A stretch of 64,000 bases of DNA from Pseudomonadota bacterium. GTDB lineage: Bacteria > Pseudomonadota > Gammaproteobacteria > Burkholderiales > Rhodocyclaceae. Each line of letters starts with the position of its first letter. The stretch's first letter is position 1. The notes beneath the pieces are model-generated. The model saw only the letters and a program-made list of their open reading frames with translations. It ran no database searches and had not been told where the DNA came from. The DNA is taken from contig JAGTRV010000006.1 in NCBI GenBank assembly GCA_018262245.1, forward strand, positions 1-64,000, read 5' to 3'. Below are positions 1 to 8,238 of this stretch, piece by piece. A program made the position numbers and the translations under genes.

Positions 1-2601
1 ATTGACCGCAGTATAGGTGCCGCTATGGCAGGTCGAACATTGCGCCGCCGTACCGCTGTGGTTCATCGCCGCCGGCTTGAACGCCACATAGTTGCCATGA
101 CAGCTGTCGCACTGCGCCGTCGTCGGAATATGCGAGGTCGGCTTGCCCAGTGCTGTCGATCCGTTGTGGCAGGTCGAACAGGAACCTGTCGCGGTCGCAC
201 TGTGTATGAATTTCGCCCCCGTCCAGGAGGTATAGCCCCCGGTATGACAGGTATCGCACTGCATGTTGGTCAGGACATGGGTCGTCGGCTTGGCCAAGGC
301 ATTGGCAAACAGGTAGCCCCCCCCGTGGCAGAGCGAGCAGTTACCCGGAGCGATCGGCCCCGTCGTACCGGTATGGCTCATCGTCGCCGGGCGGAAAGCA
401 TTGAAATTGCCGTGGCAGGTATCGCACTGCGCAGTCGTCGGGATGTGTGTCGTCGGCTTGCCCAAGGCCGTCGTGCCATTGTGGCAGGTCGAGCAGTTGC
501 CGGCGGCAGCGGGGCTGGCACTAGCATGGTTGAATACCTTGGTTGCCCAGCTGGCGGTCGAGGTGTGGCAGCTGTCGCACTGCGCCGTGGTGGAAACGTG
601 GCTGGCCGGCTTGATCTGCGCGTTAATCGCCACATACGCGCCACCATGACAGGTTGAGCAGGTTCCGGAATTAACCGTTGCCGCCGGCCCGGTCGTACCG
701 GTGTGATTCATCCGGGTTGGCGCAAAAGCGGTGAAATTGGTGTGGCACACGTCGCAGGCGGCGGTCGTCGGCAAGTGCGTTGCCGGCTTGCCGAGCGCAT
801 GGGTGCCATCGTGACAGCTGGTGGCGCAGGTGCCGCTACCGACCACCACGCCGGTATGCGAAAACGTCGTCGGTTTCCAGGCCGTCGTTCCGTGACAGGC
901 ATCGCAAGCCTGGGTGCCGGTTGGAATATGCGAAATCGGTCTGGCCTGCGCATTGACCGCCAGGTAGGCGCCACCATGGCAGGTAGCGCAGTTTCCGGCG
1001 GCGACCGGTCCGCTGGTACCCGCATGGCTCATGCTGGCCGGGGCGAATACCGAGAAACCAGTGTGGCAGGTCGAACATTGCGCCGTGGTCGGAATATGCG
1101 TTGTCGGCTTGGTCAGGGCATTGGCGTAAACATAAGCCCCACCGTGACACGAACGGCAATCCGTCAGGCCTGTGTGATCCATGGCCGCCGGACGGAATGA
1201 GGTGGTGTTCTTATGACAACTGGAGCATTGCGCCGTGGTCGGAATGTGGGTCGTCGGCATGCCCACGGCCGGGTTGTTGTTATGACAGCTCGAACAGTTG
1301 GTATCGGTGACCGCGTGATTCCAGGTCGCCGTCGCCCAGGTGCTGGTCGAACCGTGGCAGGTGTCGCACTGTGCGACGGTTGAACTGTGTGTAGCCGACT
1401 TGGTCTGGGCATTACTCGAAATGTACGTACCGCTGTGGCAAGTCGCGCAGTTTCCGGAGGCTGCCGGCCCCGTTGCGCCGGCGTGATTCATGCGCGCCGG
1501 GGCAAAAGCGCTAAAGCTGGTATGGCAGACGTCACACGAAGCGGTCGTTGGAATGTGAGCAGCGAATGCCTGCTTGCCCACCGCCGTGGTTCCATTGTGA
1601 CAGGTAGCGCAACGACCAGCCGCGGCCGGCGAGACGGTCGTGTGGTCAAACTTGGCGCCGAGCCAGGTAACGGTGGATTGATGGCAACCATCGCACTGGG
1701 CGCTCGTCGATACGTGAGTAGCCGGCTTGGCCAACGCGTTGACGGCGGTGTAACCGCCACTGTGGCAACTCGAACAGGCACCGCTTGTTCCCGAATGATC
1801 CATCCGCGCGCCAGCAAAGGACATGGTACTGGTATGACAGGTATCGCACTGCGCGGTGGTCGGAACATGACTCCTCGACTTGCCCACCGCACGCGAACCG
1901 TTGTGACAATCGGAACAGCGCCCGGTGACCGGCGGGCTTGCCACATGATCGAACACACTGGCAAACCAGGTGCTCGTTGAGGGGTGGCACTGGTCGCACT
2001 GTGCTGTCGTGGCGACGTGATTGGGCCCCTTGGTCTGCGCATTGGCAGAAACGAATGCCCCGTTGTGACACGAATTACACTGTCCGGCAGTACCGGCATG
2101 GTTCATGGCGGCGGGAGAAAACGCCGTCACGCTGGTGTGGCAACTGTTGCATGCCGCGTTGGTTGGCAGGTGAGTCACCGGCTTGGCGAGGCTGTTCGCC
2201 TCCGTGAAAATGCCGTTGTGGCAGCTGCTACAGGCGATCGTACTGACCACGTTATGGTCCATCCGCGCCGGCTGCCAGGCTATCGTGCCATGGCAGCTGT
2301 CGCAGGTCGCCGCAGCCGTCGGAATGTGCTTCAGCGACTTTCCTGGCGCACGCGTGCCGGCACCGGCATGACAAGTCGAACACACCTTCGGCGTTCCACG
2401 GAAAGTACCTGCGGTATGACACGACTCGCAGGGCACCATCTTGTGTGCGTTATCGAGAATGAAGCCCGTCTTCGCATGTTCGAAGACAAGACTCGGCACC
2501 GCCCCGCCCGATTCCGCCTGGCCAATAGCCTCACCCCACGCCCCCAACAGGAGCATGGCTAGCGGAACAAAAATCATCAGGAGGCGGCGCAGAAGATTCA
2601 T
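1..2601 (-). CDS. Giant multihaem c-type cytochrome (partial, runs off the left edge)
   Basis: The frame stays open from the ATG at 2601 to base 1, giving 867 residues with no stop, so the C-terminus lies outside the window. A purine-rich ribosome site (GAGAGGTGA, 2606-2614) precedes the start. Residues 1 to about 28 form a Sec signal peptide. I count 32 haem-attachment sites: 31 CXXCH and one CX3CH (CATSCH, 811-828). They sit in a repeating unit with paired haem sites, conserved THIPTTAQC-type segments and a His before each following pair, as in doubled-CXXCH cytochromes. The protein should be periplasmic or surface-exposed and act as a multihaem electron wire. It lies downstream of the 24-haem cytochrome on the same strand, with a possible terminator between them. 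Electron partner and acceptor are unknown. The family call is firm; the physiological role is inference. Confidence 0.9.
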   Translation of the reverse strand, partial: MNLLRRLLMIFVPLAMLLLGAWGEAIGQAESGGAVPSLVFEHAKTGFILDNAHKMVPCESCHTAGTFRGTPKVCSTCHAGAGTRAPGKSLKHIPTAAATCDSCHGTIAWQPARMDHNVVSTIACSSCHNGIFTEANSLAKPVTHLPTNAACNSCHTSVTAFSPAAMNHAGTAGQCNSCHNGAFVSANAQTKGPNHVATTAQCDQCHPSTSTWFASVFDHVASPPVTGRCSDCHNGSRAVGKSRSHVPTTAQCDTCHTSTMSFAGARMDHSGTSGACSSCHSGGYTAVNALAKPATHVSTSAQCDGCHQSTVTWLGAKFDHTTVSPAAAGRCATCHNGTTAVGKQAFAAHIPTTASCDVCHTSFSAFAPARMNHAGATGPAASGNCATCHSGTYISSNAQTKSATHSSTVAQCDTCHGSTSTWATATWNHAVTDTNCSSCHNNNPAVGMPTTHIPTTAQCSSCHKNTTSFRPAAMDHTGLTDCRSCHGGAYVYANALTKPTTHIPTTAQCSTCHTGFSVFAPASMSHAGTSGPVAAGNCATCHGGAYLAVNAQARPISHIPTGTQACDACHGTTAWKPTTFSHTGVVVGSGTCATSCHDGTHALGKPATHLPTTAACDVCHTNFTAFAPTRMNHTGTTGPAATVNSGTCSTCHGGAYVAINAQIKPASHVSTTAQCDSCHTSTASWATKVFNHASASPAAAGNCSTCHNGTTALGKPTTHIPTTAQCDTCHGNFNAFRPATMSHTGTTGPIAPGNCSLCHGGGYLFANALAKPTTHVLTNMQCDTCHTGGYTSWTGAKFIHSATATGSCSTCHNGSTALGKPTSHIPTTAQCDSCHGNYVAFKPAAMNHSGTAAQCSTCHSGTYTAVN

Positions 2602-2683
2602 TCAATCACCTCTCAAGCCAGCGGAAACGAAAAAAACAGTCATCGTTAAATCCATGCAGCGGCATTGGCCACCCATTTAGCAA

Positions 2684-2720
2684 AATCAATTTTGTGGGAA
2701 ATTATCACACAAAATTGATT
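2684..2720 (-). terminator. AT-rich hairpin after the 24-haem cytochrome gene (possible terminator or operator)
   Basis: Perfect 13-bp inverted repeat, AATCAATTTTGTG at 2684-2696 and its complement at 2708-2720, with an 11-nt loop. It begins 4 nt past the stop of the 24-haem gene and reads into TTTTG on the minus strand. The stem is AT-rich and lies 83 nt upstream of the giant cytochrome start, so it could instead be an operator for that gene. Confidence 0.5.
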
Positions 2721-2724
2721 CCAC

Positions 2725-4560
2725 CTATCGTTTGACATATTTCCAGTTCGACGAGACATGGCAGGTCTCGCACTGGATGCCGAAAGCGCCGTTATGAACG
2801 TCCTCGCGTCCATGACAACTGAAGCAGGACATCGAGGGCTTCACCGACTTCGTCTTCGACTCCCTGTGACAGTCCCTGCACTCGACCTTGGCATGCCCGC
2901 CATCGAGCTTGAAGCGCGTGATCGAATGGTCGAAATCCCAGGACTTCCAGGTGCCGGTGGTGTGACAGGTCTCGCATTCCCTGCCGTAGCCGCCCTTGTG
3001 CTTGTCGTCCTTTTCGTGACAGCCGTAGCAGGTCAGCGGCGCATCCCTGAACGCTGGCGTCAGGTGGCATTTCTTGCACTCGACCTTGGCATGGCTGGCG
3101 GTCAGCGGGAAACGTGACTTGTTGTGATCGAAAGGCACGTCCTTCCATTGCCGTTCGTCGTGGCAGCTCGCGCACTTTTCACCAAGCTGGCCTTTGTGCT
3201 TGTCGTCCTTCTTGTGACAGGCAATGCAGGTTTGCTCCAGCTTGAGCTTGCTGTAGATCGGCCCTTTTTCCGGCAGATGGCAGGCATCACACTTGGTTTC
3301 GCGGTGCTTGCCCTTGAGCAGATACTTGGTTTCCTTGTCGTGGTTGAAAATGCTGCTCTTCCACTCCTTGGCCGTGTGGCAGGTGCCGCACTTGTCCCCG
3401 TAGCGCCCCTTGTGCCCCTTTTCGTCATCGTTCTTGCGATGGCAGGCCACACACTCCATTTCCAGCTTCAACTTGGCATTGGGACCACTGACGCCGCCCT
3501 TGTGGCAGGTGTCGCACTTGGCGTCCTTGTGCTTGTCGCGGAGCGGAAACTTGGTGTCGTCGTGATCGAAGTTCGAGTTCTTCCAGCCACGCTCGTTGTG
3601 GCAGCTCTCGCACTTTTCGCCCAGATTGCCGCGGTGGCCTTTGTCCTGATCGTCCTTCTTGTGGCAGGCGATGCACTTGGTCGGCAGTTTCTGCTGCTGA
3701 TAGAGCAAACCCCTTTCCGGCAGGTGGCAGGTGTTGCACTTGGCCTGGCGATGCTTGCCCTTCAGGGCGTAATGGGTGTCGTGATCATGATCGAAATCGA
3801 TTTCCTTCCAGCCCTTGTCGTTGTGACAGGACTCGCACTTGGTGCCGTAACGGCCCTTGTGCCCTTTTTCCTGATCGATCTTCTTGTGGCAGCCGTTACA
3901 GGTTAGCGGCGTCTGCTGGTAAGTCTTGTCGGCGTGGCACTCCTTGCACTTGACGTCGGCATGCTTGCCACCGATCAGCGAGAACTTGGTTTTTTCGTGG
4001 TCGAAACGGGTTTCCGTCCACTTCTTCTCGTTATGGCAGGTCTCGCACTTGGTCCCGAGATGCCCTTTGTGCCCTTTTTCCTGGTCGTCCTTCTTGTGGC
4101 AGTCGTTGCACAACTTGGGCGCCTGGCGGTACTTCAGCTTGGCCTGGTGGCAACTCTCGCACTTGCTTTCCTTGTGCGCGCCGAGCAGCTTGAAATCGGT
4201 CCGGGCGTGATCGAATTTTTTCTTGTCGAGCGGCGCGATATTGGCATTCCGCCCCTTGTGGTCGGTATGGCAATTGCGGCAATTATTGTCGTCCAGACGG
4301 CCATGCAGGCGCGACTTGGTGCGAATGTCGGCCGCCACGTCCTTGTGGCAATCGAGGCAAAGCTTGGTCTGGGCCGCCTTGTCGAAACGCTGATGACATT
4401 GCTTGCACTCCTGCTCGTACTTGGCGTGGCCCGAAATAAGCTCACCGGGCATCAGGACCTTTTCGATCGTTTGTGCCGCAGCTGCACCGGCAAACACCAG
4501 TGCAGCGCAAAGAATCAGATACCTGATGAACTGATCAATACATGTGGACCGCAATGACAT
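2725..4560 (-). CDS. 24-haem c-type cytochrome (cytochrome c3-like)
   Basis: Predicted 611 residues. Start chosen at the ATG at 4560 because it gives a clean signal peptide (FIRYLILCAALVFAGAAAAQ); the frame stays open upstream but that part reads as an artefact over the neighbouring gene. The mature protein carries 24 CXXCH motifs, spaced in alternating units with repeated FDH and KGHKG segments that supply the distal His ligands. Lysine-rich linkers such as CHKKDDQEKGHKG recur about eight times, which indicates growth by internal duplication. It should be a periplasmic electron carrier. The start overlaps the end of the cytochrome b-like gene by 26 nt, so the two are probably translationally coupled, consistent with quinol-to-periplasm electron transfer. 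The terminal acceptor is unknown. Confidence 0.9.
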   Translation of the reverse strand: MSLRSTCIDQFIRYLILCAALVFAGAAAAQTIEKVLMPGELISGHAKYEQECKQCHQRFDKAAQTKLCLDCHKDVAADIRTKSRLHGRLDDNNCRNCHTDHKGRNANIAPLDKKKFDHARTDFKLLGAHKESKCESCHQAKLKYRQAPKLCNDCHKKDDQEKGHKGHLGTKCETCHNEKKWTETRFDHEKTKFSLIGGKHADVKCKECHADKTYQQTPLTCNGCHKKIDQEKGHKGRYGTKCESCHNDKGWKEIDFDHDHDTHYALKGKHRQAKCNTCHLPERGLLYQQQKLPTKCIACHKKDDQDKGHRGNLGEKCESCHNERGWKNSNFDHDDTKFPLRDKHKDAKCDTCHKGGVSGPNAKLKLEMECVACHRKNDDEKGHKGRYGDKCGTCHTAKEWKSSIFNHDKETKYLLKGKHRETKCDACHLPEKGPIYSKLKLEQTCIACHKKDDKHKGQLGEKCASCHDERQWKDVPFDHNKSRFPLTASHAKVECKKCHLTPAFRDAPLTCYGCHEKDDKHKGGYGRECETCHTTGTWKSWDFDHSITRFKLDGGHAKVECRDCHRESKTKSVKPSMSCFSCHGREDVHNGAFGIQCETCHVSSNWKYVKR

Positions 4561-5446
4561 GCACGACTCCACTGAAAACCAACAGGTAAAGAAAAGGAAC
4601 GTGGACGACGTGCCAATAGGAAAAGAGCTTTTCCCAAACGCTGAGTTGGGATGCCTTGACCACCGAATCGAGATAGCGGTCGATGCGTTCGCGCGCCGAC
4701 TGGTAGCTCGCCACGAAGGCCTGGCGATCCCCGCCCTGCTTGCGCCACTGGCGACGCAGAACGCTCTTCGCATCATCGCGAACGGTCCGCGCCAGGCGGC
4801 GACTCCGCCAGCGCAGGGTGATGAAGCGCCATGCCCGGGCGCCCAGACCACCTTGCTTGTCGAAGGCGGCATCCTGGAAGGCACGCAACCGTGGCTCGAT
4901 ATCGGGGCGCAAGGCAAAAATGCTGCCCATCGTGTCCGCGCTGGCCTTCAGGTCGGCCGAAACATCCGCCAGTGTCAAATGCTGGCCGTAAAGCCCGCGA
5001 TGGATATGGCGATAGATGAAGCGCCCGACCACCCCGCTCAAGGCGACCAGCAACATGGCGTACAGCGCCATGGCGCCATTCAGTGAACCGGTGCGAAAGG
5101 TCGAGTGAAACAAGACCAGCAATGGCCCCGTAATCCCGGCGATCATGTGAAACTTGAACCAGCCCTCCATGCTCCCCACGCGATCAAGCCAGGCAATACG
5201 CTTGCGCAAGGGATAAAGCAAAAGGCTCAGCATCAACAAACCGCCCACCAAACCGAGGTTATAGCCGAAGTCCGAACCGGCGTCGTAGAGCCCCCCGGTC
5301 CGAACCAGCCACGCCAGGAACAAAACCAACGCAACCAGCACAGAAATAGAACTCCGCCAGGCACCGCGAAATACCTTTTCGCTGGGGGTCTTGGCTTCAC
5401 CCTCCATCGAAATCACTGTCATCGGGCCAAGCGAACTTGCTGTCAT
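4535..5446 (-). CDS. Membrane cytochrome b-like protein
   Basis: 303 residues with about five membrane segments: roughly residues 33-50, 60-80, 95-120, 125-145 and 275-300. Histidines lie in or near them (KFHMIAG, LFHST, YRHIHRG, YWHVVHVP and the C-terminal VVHVIAVHMY), a pattern expected of a b-haem protein related to the cytochrome b561/ferric reductase-like transmembrane group. A basic, soluble middle part of about 100 residues separates segments 4 and 5. The gene overlaps the 24-haem cytochrome by 26 nt. I infer an inner-membrane electron entry module that passes electrons to the two multihaem cytochromes. Start 5446 is the longest; internal Met at residues 9 and 14 are alternatives. No exact family was recognised. 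Confidence 0.75.
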   Translation of the reverse strand: MTASSLGPMTVISMEGEAKTPSEKVFRGAWRSSISVLVALVLFLAWLVRTGGLYDAGSDFGYNLGLVGGLLMLSLLLYPLRKRIAWLDRVGSMEGWFKFHMIAGITGPLLVLFHSTFRTGSLNGAMALYAMLLVALSGVVGRFIYRHIHRGLYGQHLTLADVSADLKASADTMGSIFALRPDIEPRLRAFQDAAFDKQGGLGARAWRFITLRWRSRRLARTVRDDAKSVLRRQWRKQGGDRQAFVASYQSARERIDRYLDSVVKASQLSVWEKLFSYWHVVHVPFLYLLVFSGVVHVIAVHMY

Positions 5447-5491
5447 AGACTCGTACTATCCGGCTCGCATGGAGCCAAGTTTTGGTATCCC

Positions 5492-5515
5492 GCTGAAAAC
5501 AAGAGTTCTTTCAGC
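5492..5515. promoter_or_regulatory. Inverted repeat in the divergent cytochrome/GGDEF intergenic region
   Basis: GCTGAAA (5492-5498) and TTTCAGC (5509-5515) form a perfect 7-bp inverted repeat with a 10-nt spacer, 46 nt upstream of the cytochrome b-like start. The 162-bp region between the two divergent genes must hold both promoters. The repeat is a candidate operator; no protein can be assigned. Confidence 0.35.
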
Positions 5516-5608
5516 AACGACGCTGCGCGGGGTAAAATTTCACACAGATCAAAGAATACCAAAAAAATAATTCATTCAGGTACACAACATCAAGGTGAGC
5601 AAGGCCAC

Positions 5609-6574
5609 ATGAGCGACAAATCGAAGCAACCCGATCGATCGCTGCACCGTCCCGAAACCAGAGGCGCCCTCGGCGCCTTGCTGGGCTTTTTCGTCATCGC
5701 CGGCGCCGAATGTCAGCGGCTATGGCCGACCGGAACCAGCCTGATCTACCTCGCCATCTGCGCTCCGCTGCTGGCGATCTGGACAGCGCATCTGACCGGC
5801 TGGAAAGCGGCGCGCAACATGGCCGGAATGGCAATCGACCTGTCGATCTACACCCTCCTTGTCGCCAGCCTCGGGGCGCAATTCGGCTTCAGTCCGAACC
5901 CGAGTGGCACCCTGGCCTCGACGCTCCTCTTCTGGTCACCACTCATTGCGGCTTGGTGGGCCTGGCGATACCGCGCTTTCTCGATCAAGCTCTCGCTCAT
6001 ACTGGGGGTGTTCTTCGTCGTGCTGACCTGGCAGTTCGCAGATCAGCACCAACGTGTCCACGAGCACCTGATTCTCGCCTTGTGCCTGGTTTTCCTGATT
6101 CGCAAAATTGCCCGCCCGGCACCGAGCCCAAACTGGAGCTTTGATGCCCAGACCGGGCTCCCCTCACCGGAATGCTTCGAGGCGGAACTTGCCCACGTCG
6201 CAGCCATTTCCGACCGTTATCAGTTTCCGATGAGTCTGATCGGATGTCGTCTTCCGGCGGGTATTGGTGAGCAGATCACTGAACAGGCCGGTCGTTACGC
6301 AGTCGCCATCAGCGACCGCCTGCGCACGTCGGACACCGCCTGCCGATGGGACGAAACGACCTTCATGCTTCTGCTGCCGAACACCACGGAAATCCAGGCC
6401 GAGGCGGTCGCCCGGAGCATAATGGCGGCCACCGGAACGCCAAATATTGGAGAAGGCGCCCCTCTGGCTCCGGTCATCAGCATCATCCAGCACGCCGGCG
6501 GCGAAGATCCGATGAGCACGCTGACCGCACTTGAGCGCAAGCTATCGACCTTATCGGCATCATGTCCGACCTGA
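5609..6574 (+). CDS. Six-TM membrane protein with degenerate GGDEF domain
   Basis: 321 residues. Start set at the ATG at 5609 behind AAGGTGAG; the frame is open further upstream but without coding character. About six hydrophobic segments occupy residues 18-170. The rest resembles a GGDEF domain: DAQTGLP matches the usual DxLTGLP entry motif and the sequence ends in a typical GGDEF tail. However, the signature RxGGDEF is replaced by RWDETTF and the metal-binding DxDxFK segment is absent, so diguanylate cyclase activity is unlikely. It may act as a receptor or scaffold. The stop overlaps the next gene by 13 nt, suggesting coupled expression with the iron-sulfur oxidoreductase. Confidence 0.75.
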   Translation: MSDKSKQPDRSLHRPETRGALGALLGFFVIAGAECQRLWPTGTSLIYLAICAPLLAIWTAHLTGWKAARNMAGMAIDLSIYTLLVASLGAQFGFSPNPSGTLASTLLFWSPLIAAWWAWRYRAFSIKLSLILGVFFVVLTWQFADQHQRVHEHLILALCLVFLIRKIARPAPSPNWSFDAQTGLPSPECFEAELAHVAAISDRYQFPMSLIGCRLPAGIGEQITEQAGRYAVAISDRLRTSDTACRWDETTFMLLLPNTTEIQAEAVARSIMAATGTPNIGEGAPLAPVISIIQHAGGEDPMSTLTALERKLSTLSASCPT

Positions 6575-7857
6575 TTTTTTACCTCGTCCCCGTCTTGTTG
6601 ATCCTGATTCCAGGCGTACTGCATGTCCGCGCCAAACAAAAGGATTCCGAAGTCCATCACGCCGTCCTCAAGGAAGCACAGGACTCCGGGCTGACCGAAC
6701 CGCCATCGCTCCACCCGGTGGTGGACCTCTCGATCTGCATGGGCTCCGGTGCCTGCGCTCGCGCCTGCCCCGAAAAAGCGCTGGGCGTCATCAAGGGAAA
6801 AGGCGTCCTGATCAATCCGTCGCATTGCATTGGCCATGGCGCCTGCGCCCCGGCCTGCCCGGTCGGTGCGATCAAACTGGTTTTCGGCACAGCCAAGCGC
6901 GGCATGGATATTCCGCAGGTCAATCCCGAATTCGAAACGAACGTTCCGGGCATTTTCATCGCAGGTGAACTGGGTGGCATGGGCCTAATCCGCAACGCCA
7001 TCCGCCAGGGAACCCAGGCCATCCGGACCATCGTGACCCGGCCGCGCAACCAGGCCGACTACGATGTACTTATCGTCGGCGCCGGTCCGGCCGGCATCGC
7101 CGCCTCGCTGGCAGCCAAGGAAGCCGGGCTGAAATACATCACCGTCGAGCAGGAGGATTCCCTGGGCGGAACGACCTATCACTATCCACGCAACAAACTG
7201 GTCATGACCGCCCCGATGAATCTGCCACTGATCGGCGAAATCAAGGTTCGCGAGATCAGCAAGGAAGAGCTGATGGAAATCTGGACCGGCGTTCTCGATA
7301 AAGCCACCCCCAATATCCGGTTCAGCGAGCGCATGGAGCAAATTACGCCGGAGGCAGAACGTTTTAGCGTGCGCACCAATAAAGCCACCTACAGCACGGC
7401 CAGCATTCTTCTCGCCATGGGCCGACGCGGCACGCCGCGCAAACTCGGCGCCAGGGGCGAGGAACACCCCAAGGTGGTCTATCGGCTGATCGAGTCGGAG
7501 CAGTATCGCGGCAAACACATTCTGGTGGTCGGCGGAGGCGACAGTGCGCTGGAAGCGGCGCTCGACATCAGCAACGAACCGGGCACGACCGTCACGCTGA
7601 GCTATCGCGGCAAGGCTTTCGATCGCGTCAAGCCGAAGAACCGCACGCGACTGGCCGAAGCCATTGCGGACGGACGCATCGAGCAGATCCTGGAGAGCAC
7701 GGTAGAGGAAATCCACCCTGAATCCGTCACCCTCAAGCTTGGGGAGACAACGATCGAGCGTCGCAACGAAGGGATCATCGTCTGCGCAGGCGGCGAACTG
7801 CCGACGCCGATGCTGAAGAAAATCGGCATCCAGGTCGATACGCGCCACGGCGAGTAA
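6562..7857 (+). CDS. Membrane-anchored ferredoxin/flavin oxidoreductase (thioredoxin reductase-like)
   Basis: 431 residues. One N-terminal membrane segment (about 3-22) is followed by a two-cluster ferredoxin region (about 50-115) and a pyridine-nucleotide-disulfide reductase fold with two Rossmann motifs, VLIVGAGPAGIAA (about 165) and ILVVGGGDSALEAA (about 315). The CXXC redox pair of thioredoxin reductases is missing, as in YpdA-like proteins. In both ferredoxin motifs the second cysteine of CxxCxxCxxxCP is replaced: CMGSGACARACP has Ser and CIGHGACAPACP has His. The expected role is electron transfer between NAD(P)H, FAD and Fe-S centres, perhaps feeding the neighbouring cytochromes. Fold assignment is good; substrate unknown. 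Confidence 0.8.
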   Translation: MSDLIFYLVPVLLILIPGVLHVRAKQKDSEVHHAVLKEAQDSGLTEPPSLHPVVDLSICMGSGACARACPEKALGVIKGKGVLINPSHCIGHGACAPACPVGAIKLVFGTAKRGMDIPQVNPEFETNVPGIFIAGELGGMGLIRNAIRQGTQAIRTIVTRPRNQADYDVLIVGAGPAGIAASLAAKEAGLKYITVEQEDSLGGTTYHYPRNKLVMTAPMNLPLIGEIKVREISKEELMEIWTGVLDKATPNIRFSERMEQITPEAERFSVRTNKATYSTASILLAMGRRGTPRKLGARGEEHPKVVYRLIESEQYRGKHILVVGGGDSALEAALDISNEPGTTVTLSYRGKAFDRVKPKNRTRLAEAIADGRIEQILESTVEEIHPESVTLKLGETTIERRNEGIIVCAGGELPTPMLKKIGIQVDTRHGE

Positions 7858-7983
7858 TCACCCCTTCAAAAAACCTGGCACGCGCTCGCTTCTATTTACC
7901 TCGGCCCCAATAAGAGGGAAAATATTCCACGGACAATCCAAAGCCCTCATGGACCGCCAGCCGAAGCCGAGGAGCAGGAGAAA

Positions 7984-8238
7984 ATGGCAACCACCGCTGT
8001 ACTGCCTCCCTTTCCGGAGGACTGGATGCAAACCTTGGCCGAGAAGCAAAGGCAAGGGCGTAGAATACTGCCTGAATGCCAACCGCCATATCTGACCATG
8101 GATGGACCGATTCTGGTTGATCGACGTTCTCACCAGGACCGGCGCAAGCAGTCTGCCCCCGCCCCTTCTGCCAGCACGAACCTTCCGGACGATTCGGTGT
8201 CTCCTCTAGCCATTGTCCACACAAGCATATCCCGATGA
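7984..8238 (+). CDS. Small conserved-looking hypothetical protein
   Basis: 84 residues with no family I recognise. It is likely real because a strong ribosome site (GAGGAGCAGGAG) stands just before the ATG and its stop overlaps the start of the DUF6502 gene in an ATGA arrangement, so the two are translationally coupled. It contains a VDRRSHQDRRKQ segment resembling the DRRxxxDRR motif seen in many short proteobacterial proteins. It has no signal peptide or membrane segment and is probably cytoplasmic. It is the first gene of the cassette running to 11275. Confidence 0.6.
   Translation: MATTAVLPPFPEDWMQTLAEKQRQGRRILPECQPPYLTMDGPILVDRRSHQDRRKQSAPAPSASTNLPDDSVSPLAIVHTSISR

Noticed and set aside
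25-2562. Plus-strand open frames opposite the giant cytochrome
   Set aside because: They mirror the haem repeats on the minus strand (repeated VAGRT/GMTGIALR runs), have no ribosome sites, and the minus strand has an unbroken signal-peptide-plus-CXXCH reading.
1-2600. Regularly spaced short repeats resembling a CRISPR array
   Set aside because: The periodicity comes from codons of the haem motifs; the repeated blocks diverge and the intervals are coding and conserved, unlike spacers.
5539-5552. FNR-like TTCACACAGATCAA in the cytochrome/GGDEF divergent region
   Set aside because: Matches 8 of 10 specified bases, but neither direction gives a -10 element at the expected spacing, so the match may be chance.
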